A DNA stretch of 64,000 bases, taken from positions 3,968,001 through 4,032,000 of the forward strand of contig NZ_CP061281.1 in NCBI RefSeq assembly GCF_014621695.1. The letters are read 5' to 3'. Under the pieces are notes generated by a model. That model did not search any database and was not told the DNA's origin. It saw only the letters and a program-made list of their open reading frames with translations. Shown here one piece after another: positions 60,306-64,000 of the stretch (its first letter is position 1; each line of letters begins with the position of its first letter). Origin of the DNA: Streptomyces xanthii (lineage in GTDB: Bacteria; Actinomycetota; Actinomycetes; Streptomycetales; Streptomycetaceae). The translations under genes were made by a program, and so were the position numbers.

Positions 60306-61646
60306 ATGGCCGACACCGACCCACCAGCCGTCCCCCGCCCACCCACCGAGGGCGCCGGCCCCGTCACCACCCGCGAGGCCCAGCGCACCGTCCACCCCCA
60401 CCTGGTGAGCCCCCGGCTGCGCTGGCAGATCTTCGCCGTCACCTGGATCGCGTACGCGGGCTTCTACTTCGTGCGGCAGGCGTTCTCCGTCGCGAAGCTC
60501 GGCATCCTGGACGACCCGCTGCTCGCCCACACCCTCTCCGAACGCGTCCTCGGCGTCATCGACGCGATCTACCTCGCGGCGTACGCCGTCGGGCAGTTCG
60601 TGTGGGGCGCCTGGTCCGACCGGTTCGGTCCGCGCCGCGTCGTCATCACCGGCATGATCGGCGCGATCGGCGCCGCGTGTCTGATGGGCGCCTCCAGCGC
60701 GCTGCTCGTGTTCGGCGGCGCCATGGTGATCCAGGGCCTCGCGCAGTCGGCCGGCTGGGCGCCGCTGTGCAAGAACATGGGCGCCTTCTTCCCCGTCGCC
60801 GAGCGCGGCCGGGTGCTGGGCATCTGGTCCACGAACTACGCGTTCGGCGGCCTCGCCGCGCCGCCGTTCCTGGGCTGGCTCGCCTACTCCGTGTTCGACA
60901 GCTGGCAGGCCGCGTTCTTCTGCGGGGCCGCGTCGCTGGCCGTCGTCCTCCTGCTCTTCGTCCTCTTCCAGCGCGACGCGCCCGAACCGGGGAGCCGGGA
61001 GGAGAAGGAGCCCGGCGCCGAGCCGACCCGGCGCGGTGGGCTCGCCCTGTACCGCTCGACGCTGCGCGACCCGATGGTGCTCACGCTCGGCGCCGCGTAC
61101 TTCCTGCTCAAGCCGGCCCGGTACGCGATCCTGCTGTGGGGTCCGGTGCTGGTCAGCGACCGGCTGCCGCACGTCGACAAGGTGGGCGCCACGGTCATCC
61201 CGGTGGCGTTCGGCGCGGCCGGGGTCCTGGCCCCGATCGCCGTGGGCTGGGTGTCGGACCGGCTCTTCCAGTCCCGGCGCGTGCCCGCCGCCGTCCTGTC
61301 GCTCGCCCTGCTGACCGTCGTCCTCGGCCTGTTCATGCCGCTCACCGCGACGGACAGCGTCGGCGTCATGGTCGCGCTGCTCGCGGTGATCGGGCTCGCC
61401 GTGTACGCCGCCGACTCGATGATCTCCTGTGTCGCCGCGGTCGACTTCGGCACCGAGGACGGCGCGGGCACCGCCGCCGGACTGGTCAACGGCTGTGGCT
61501 CGGTCGGGGCGATCCTCGGCGGCCTGCTGCCCGGCTTCCTGTCCGGCTCCTCGCTGTTCCTGCTGTTCTCCGTCGCGGCCCTGCTGGCCGGGCTCGTCAT
61601 GCTCCCGCACTGGAACCGCCGCCCGCGCACCGCGGCCGCCCAGTGA
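60306..61646 (+). CDS. MFS transporter, organophosphate:phosphate antiporter-like (phosphonate uptake candidate)
   Basis: 446 residues with 12 predicted helices. The text IAYAGFYFVRQAFSVAKLGI and YAVGQFVWGAWSDRFGPRRV resembles the GlpT/UhpT/PgtP class, which exchanges organophosphates for phosphate and uses conserved Arg residues to bind the phosphoryl group (Arg in FYFVRQ here). A charged central loop (about 215-240) separates the halves. Between phnA and the FAD enzyme, import of a phosphonate is the natural inference. ATG 60306 chosen; the earlier in-frame opening overlaps phnA. Confidence 0.83.
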   Translation: MADTDPPAVPRPPTEGAGPVTTREAQRTVHPHLVSPRLRWQIFAVTWIAYAGFYFVRQAFSVAKLGILDDPLLAHTLSERVLGVIDAIYLAAYAVGQFVWGAWSDRFGPRRVVITGMIGAIGAACLMGASSALLVFGGAMVIQGLAQSAGWAPLCKNMGAFFPVAERGRVLGIWSTNYAFGGLAAPPFLGWLAYSVFDSWQAAFFCGAASLAVVLLLFVLFQRDAPEPGSREEKEPGAEPTRRGGLALYRSTLRDPMVLTLGAAYFLLKPARYAILLWGPVLVSDRLPHVDKVGATVIPVAFGAAGVLAPIAVGWVSDRLFQSRRVPAAVLSLALLTVVLGLFMPLTATDSVGVMVALLAVIGLAVYAADSMISCVAAVDFGTEDGAGTAAGLVNGCGSVGAILGGLLPGFLSGSSLFLLFSVAALLAGLVMLPHWNRRPRTAAAQ

Positions 61647-61685
61647 ACTCCCCCTTTCCAGCGGCACGTTGAAAGGCAGGCACAC

Positions 61686-62825
61686 ATGAACCGTCAGCAC
61701 GCGGACACGGCCGTCGTCGGCGCCGGCATCGTCGGGCTCGCGCACGCGCTCGCCGCCGCCCGGCTCGGCCGCAAGGTCGTCGTCTTCGAACGGGACGACT
61801 TCGCGGTCGGCGCCTCGATCCGCAACTTCGGGATGATCTGGTCGGTCGGCCAGCAGCGCGGAAAGGTCTACGAGCGGGCGCTGCGCAGCCGCGAGGTGTG
61901 GCTGGAGGTCGCCGCAAAGACCGGTCTGTGGGCGCCCGAGACCGGCTCCCTGCATCTGGCCCACCACGCCGACGAGGTCGCGGTCCTGGAGGAGTTCCTT
62001 CAGCTCAGCGACGCGGCCCGGGAGCGGGGGACACGGATGATCACCGCGGACGAGGCCGTCGGGCGGTCCGGTTTCGCGCGCCGGGACGGGCTGCTCGGCG
62101 CGATGTGGAGTCCGACGGAGGTCAACGTCGACCCGCGCCGGGCGATCCCCGCGGTCGCCGAGCACCTGGCCGCGGAGTACGGCGTCGAGTTCCGCTTCGG
62201 CACCCATGTGCGCGGCATCGCGGCGCCGACGGTCTCCACGACGGCGGGCGACTGGGACTGCGGGCAGGTCTTCGTCTGTTCCGGCAACGACTTCGCCTCC
62301 CTCTATCCGGAGGTCTTCGCCGAGAGCGGCCTGACCCGCTGCAAGCTCCAGATGATGCGCACCGCCCCCCTGGCCGGCGGGCGCGCGCTCGGCCCGATGC
62401 TCTGCGGCGGCCTCACCCTGCTGCACTACGCGGCCTTCGACGGCTGCCCGTCGCAGGCCGCGCTCGCCGAACGGATGGGCGCGGAGCGGGCGTTCCACCG
62501 CGAGCACGGCATCCACGTCCTGGTCTCGCAGACCGCCGACGGCCGTCTCACCCTCGGCGACTCGCACGCGTACGGGCCCACGCTCGGCCCGTTCGCGGAC
62601 GGTGCCGTCGACGACGCGGTCCTGGAGTACCTCGGCACCTTCGCCGGGCTGCCGCCGGAGGCGGAGGTCACCGAGCGCTGGGTCGGCTTCTACCCGTCGC
62701 TGCGGGACGGCCGCACCGAGCTGGTCGTCGACCCCGAGCCCGGGGTGACGGTCGTCAACGGGGTGGGCGGCGCGGGCATGACGCTCTCGTTCGGCCTCGC
62801 CGAGGAGAACCTGGCCTCGCGCTGA
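61686..62825 (+). CDS. FAD-dependent oxidoreductase, phosphonate-associated DAO family (TIGR03364-like)
   Basis: 379 residues. D-amino-acid-oxidase-type fold: dinucleotide-binding DTAVVGAGIVGLAHALAAAR (about 7-26), VVFERDDFAVGASIRNFGMI, and C-terminal FAD contact VVNGVGGAGMTLSFGLAEEN. This subgroup is repeatedly found with phosphonate genes; related enzymes have been described as oxidising 2-aminoethylphosphonate or its N-methyl derivatives to phosphonoacetaldehyde. That would feed the aldehyde dehydrogenase and then phnA. The exact amine is inferred. Starts 40 bp after the transporter; a terminator follows. Confidence 0.82.
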   Translation: MNRQHADTAVVGAGIVGLAHALAAARLGRKVVVFERDDFAVGASIRNFGMIWSVGQQRGKVYERALRSREVWLEVAAKTGLWAPETGSLHLAHHADEVAVLEEFLQLSDAARERGTRMITADEAVGRSGFARRDGLLGAMWSPTEVNVDPRRAIPAVAEHLAAEYGVEFRFGTHVRGIAAPTVSTTAGDWDCGQVFVCSGNDFASLYPEVFAESGLTRCKLQMMRTAPLAGGRALGPMLCGGLTLLHYAAFDGCPSQAALAERMGAERAFHREHGIHVLVSQTADGRLTLGDSHAYGPTLGPFADGAVDDAVLEYLGTFAGLPPEAEVTERWVGFYPSLRDGRTELVVDPEPGVTVVNGVGGAGMTLSFGLAEENLASR

Positions 62826-62847
62826 CCCCCCGCATCCTGTGTGAAGA

Positions 62848-62895
62848 AGGCCGAAGGGCCGGTCCCCCCGAGTGGAGGAACCGGCCCTTCGGCCT
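62848..62895. terminator. Strong hairpin terminator between the phosphonate operon and the convergent aldehyde dehydrogenase
   Basis: AGGCCGAAGGGCCGGT (62848-62863) pairs perfectly with ACCGGCCCTTCGGCCT (62880-62895) around a 16-nt loop. Placed between convergent stops, so bidirectional. Confidence 0.87.
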
Positions 62896-62914
62896 GCGCC
62901 GGCGAAATGCGGGG

Positions 62915-64000
62915 CTAGTAGGAGATGCAGGCCGAGTGCCAGGCCGTGTAGAAGTCGAAGACCTCCGGCGAGCACTCCGGCGGGCCGTACTGGCTGGCCT
63001 TGTCGCCGACGTGCGGCAGGTGCGCGTACGCGCCGACGCCGGGACGGTTGACGTGCAGCATGCCCGCCTCGAAGCGGTCCAGGGCCTCGAAGGCGCGGGT
63101 CTGGGAGGCGGTGAAGACCGTCCCGGACATGCCGTACTTCACCGAGTTCGCGATGCGCAGGGCGTCGTCGAAGTCCTCGGCGTCCACGACCGCGAGCACC
63201 GGCCCGAACACCTCCTCCTGCGCCAGCTCCGCGTCCCACGGCACGTCCCGGATCACGGTCGGCTGGACGTAGCAGCCGTCCGGCAGGCCGGGGCGCTCCT
63301 CGCGGCCGCCGCCGCACACCACCTTGCCGCCGTCGCGCTGCGCGCCCGCGATCGCGGCGAGCGCCGCGTCCCGCCGCGCGGTGTCCACGACCGGGCACAG
63401 TTCGGAGGCCGGGTCGAAGCCGGGCCCGACCCGCAGGCTTGCGACGCGGGCGACGAGCCGTTCCAGGAACTCCTCGCGCACCCGGACGTCGACGACGGCC
63501 CGGCTGGTCGCCGAACAGCGCTGGCCGGCCTGCCCGAACGCCCCGTGCACGACCGCGTCGACGGCCTTGCCGAGGTCGGCGTCGTCGCACACGATCACCG
63601 CGTTCTTGCCGCCGAGTTCGAGCTGGGTGCGCAGCAGCCGGTGGGCGCCGCCGGTGTGGATGGCGGTGCCGATCGGCAGGGAGCCGGTGAAGCTGATGCC
63701 GGCCACGGCCGGGTTGGCGACGAGCGCCTCACCCGCCGCCGCGTCGCCCTGCACCAGGTTCAGCACCCCGTCCGGCAGGCCGGCCCGCTGAAAGACGTCG
63801 ACGAGGAGTGCCGAGGTGAGCGGGGTCAGCGGGGACGGCTTGAGGATCGCGGTGCAGCCGGACAGGAGCGCGGGGGCGACCTTCCACATGGGGATGGCCA
63901 GCGGGAAGTTCCAGGGGGAGATCAGTCCGACCACGCCGATCGGCTTGCGGAAGGTGTAGGCGAAGGTGCGGGCCTCCTCGGCCGGGACGGTGACCCCGCC
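62915..64000 (-). CDS. Aldehyde dehydrogenase, candidate phosphonoacetaldehyde dehydrogenase (5' part beyond window)
   Basis: 361 codons visible; the frame stays open to base 64000, so the N-terminus is outside. Active-site motifs: NAD region GVVGLISPWNFPLAIPMWKV, base Glu in LLRTQLELGGKNAVIV, nucleophile Cys in FGQAGQRCSATSRAVV, and QEEVFGPVLAV. The C-terminus (CSPEVFDFYTAWHSACISY) departs from the usual ALDH end. Facing the phnA operon, the most economical role is oxidation of phosphonoacetaldehyde to phosphonoacetate (PhnY-type), the substrate of PhnA. Family is certain; this substrate is inferred from context. Confidence 0.8.
   Translation of the reverse strand, partial: GGVTVPAEEARTFAYTFRKPIGVVGLISPWNFPLAIPMWKVAPALLSGCTAILKPSPLTPLTSALLVDVFQRAGLPDGVLNLVQGDAAAGEALVANPAVAGISFTGSLPIGTAIHTGGAHRLLRTQLELGGKNAVIVCDDADLGKAVDAVVHGAFGQAGQRCSATSRAVVDVRVREEFLERLVARVASLRVGPGFDPASELCPVVDTARRDAALAAIAGAQRDGGKVVCGGGREERPGLPDGCYVQPTVIRDVPWDAELAQEEVFGPVLAVVDAEDFDDALRIANSVKYGMSGTVFTASQTRAFEALDRFEAGMLHVNRPGVGAYAHLPHVGDKASQYGPPECSPEVFDFYTAWHSACISY

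Noticed and set aside
1..64000. CRISPR arrays, tRNA/rRNA genes, integrated phage or plasmid genes, riboswitches
   Set aside because: I looked for regularly spaced direct repeats, clover-leaf arms with CCA ends, integrases and known riboswitch cores and found none I could support.

Overview
The window is very GC-rich with strong third-position G/C bias, uses GTG and TTG starts, and carries mycothiol-type enzymes, a proteasome activator (Bpa), an AfsR/SARP regulator and paired Ser/Thr kinases. Together these point to a Streptomyces chromosome. Two perfect 14-bp parS sites (15134-15147 and 50085-50098) place it in the origin-proximal core, where Streptomyces concentrates parS. There are no rRNA or tRNA genes, CRISPR arrays, prophage genes or biosynthetic clusters. 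The only mobile DNA I can support is a 173-bp MITE-like element.

Layout: 1-11.9 kb is aromatic and 2-oxoacid catabolism. It holds the start of paaA, a DUF5819/HTTM membrane pair, a TrmH-type methyltransferase, paaN, paaH-paaR, bkdR and a first 2-oxoacid dehydrogenase operon (E1-alpha, E1-beta, E2). A 14-bp palindrome recurs before paaA, between paaN and paaH, and before the first E1-alpha gene, which suggests one PaaR regulon covering all three. 12-17.3 kb has MobA-like and MoeA molybdenum cofactor genes, a TrkA-type K+ channel and a quinone oxidoreductase. 17.3-24 kb has a Pro-rich surface protein, Bpa, a secreted protein, a divergent Ser/Thr kinase pair (one with a PASTA domain), a split-barrel flavin protein and an orphan-type response regulator. 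24.3-27.9 kb is the second complete 2-oxoacid dehydrogenase operon.

28-44.3 kb is mixed housekeeping and regulation: a D,D-carboxypeptidase, GntR-MFS, a methyltransferase, a mycothiol-dependent isomerase-like protein, a nitrilase-family amidohydrolase, a LURP-one protein, membrane proteins, a GlxA-type AraC regulator, a cupin, a thioredoxin-NHL protein, a lipoprotein, a SARP/NB-ARC regulator and an M18 aminopeptidase. 44.6-50.1 kb has a large acyl-CoA dehydrogenase, SseB, a DUF4822 secreted protein, a pirin and an AI-2E family permease. 50.2-57.6 kb has a PAS/GAF/PP2C/HATPase regulator, aspS, metG and a VWA protein. 57.7-64 kb is a phosphonate catabolism locus: a LysR regulator, phosphonoacetate hydrolase, an organophosphate-type MFS transporter, a FAD oxidoreductase and an aldehyde dehydrogenase that runs off the window.

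The most interesting signals are: (i) the PaaR palindrome and a second CTGTGGA motif shared by the paa promoters and the first bkd operon, suggesting a dedicated arylpyruvate-to-phenylacetyl-CoA route; (ii) the phosphonate locus with no visible aminotransferase or phosphonatase; (iii) an insertion of about 190 Ala-rich residues inside MobA; (iv) a palindromic MITE supplying the stop codons of both converging neighbours; (v) a parS site at the moeA/channel start-stop junction; and (vi) several unassigned operator-like dyads.
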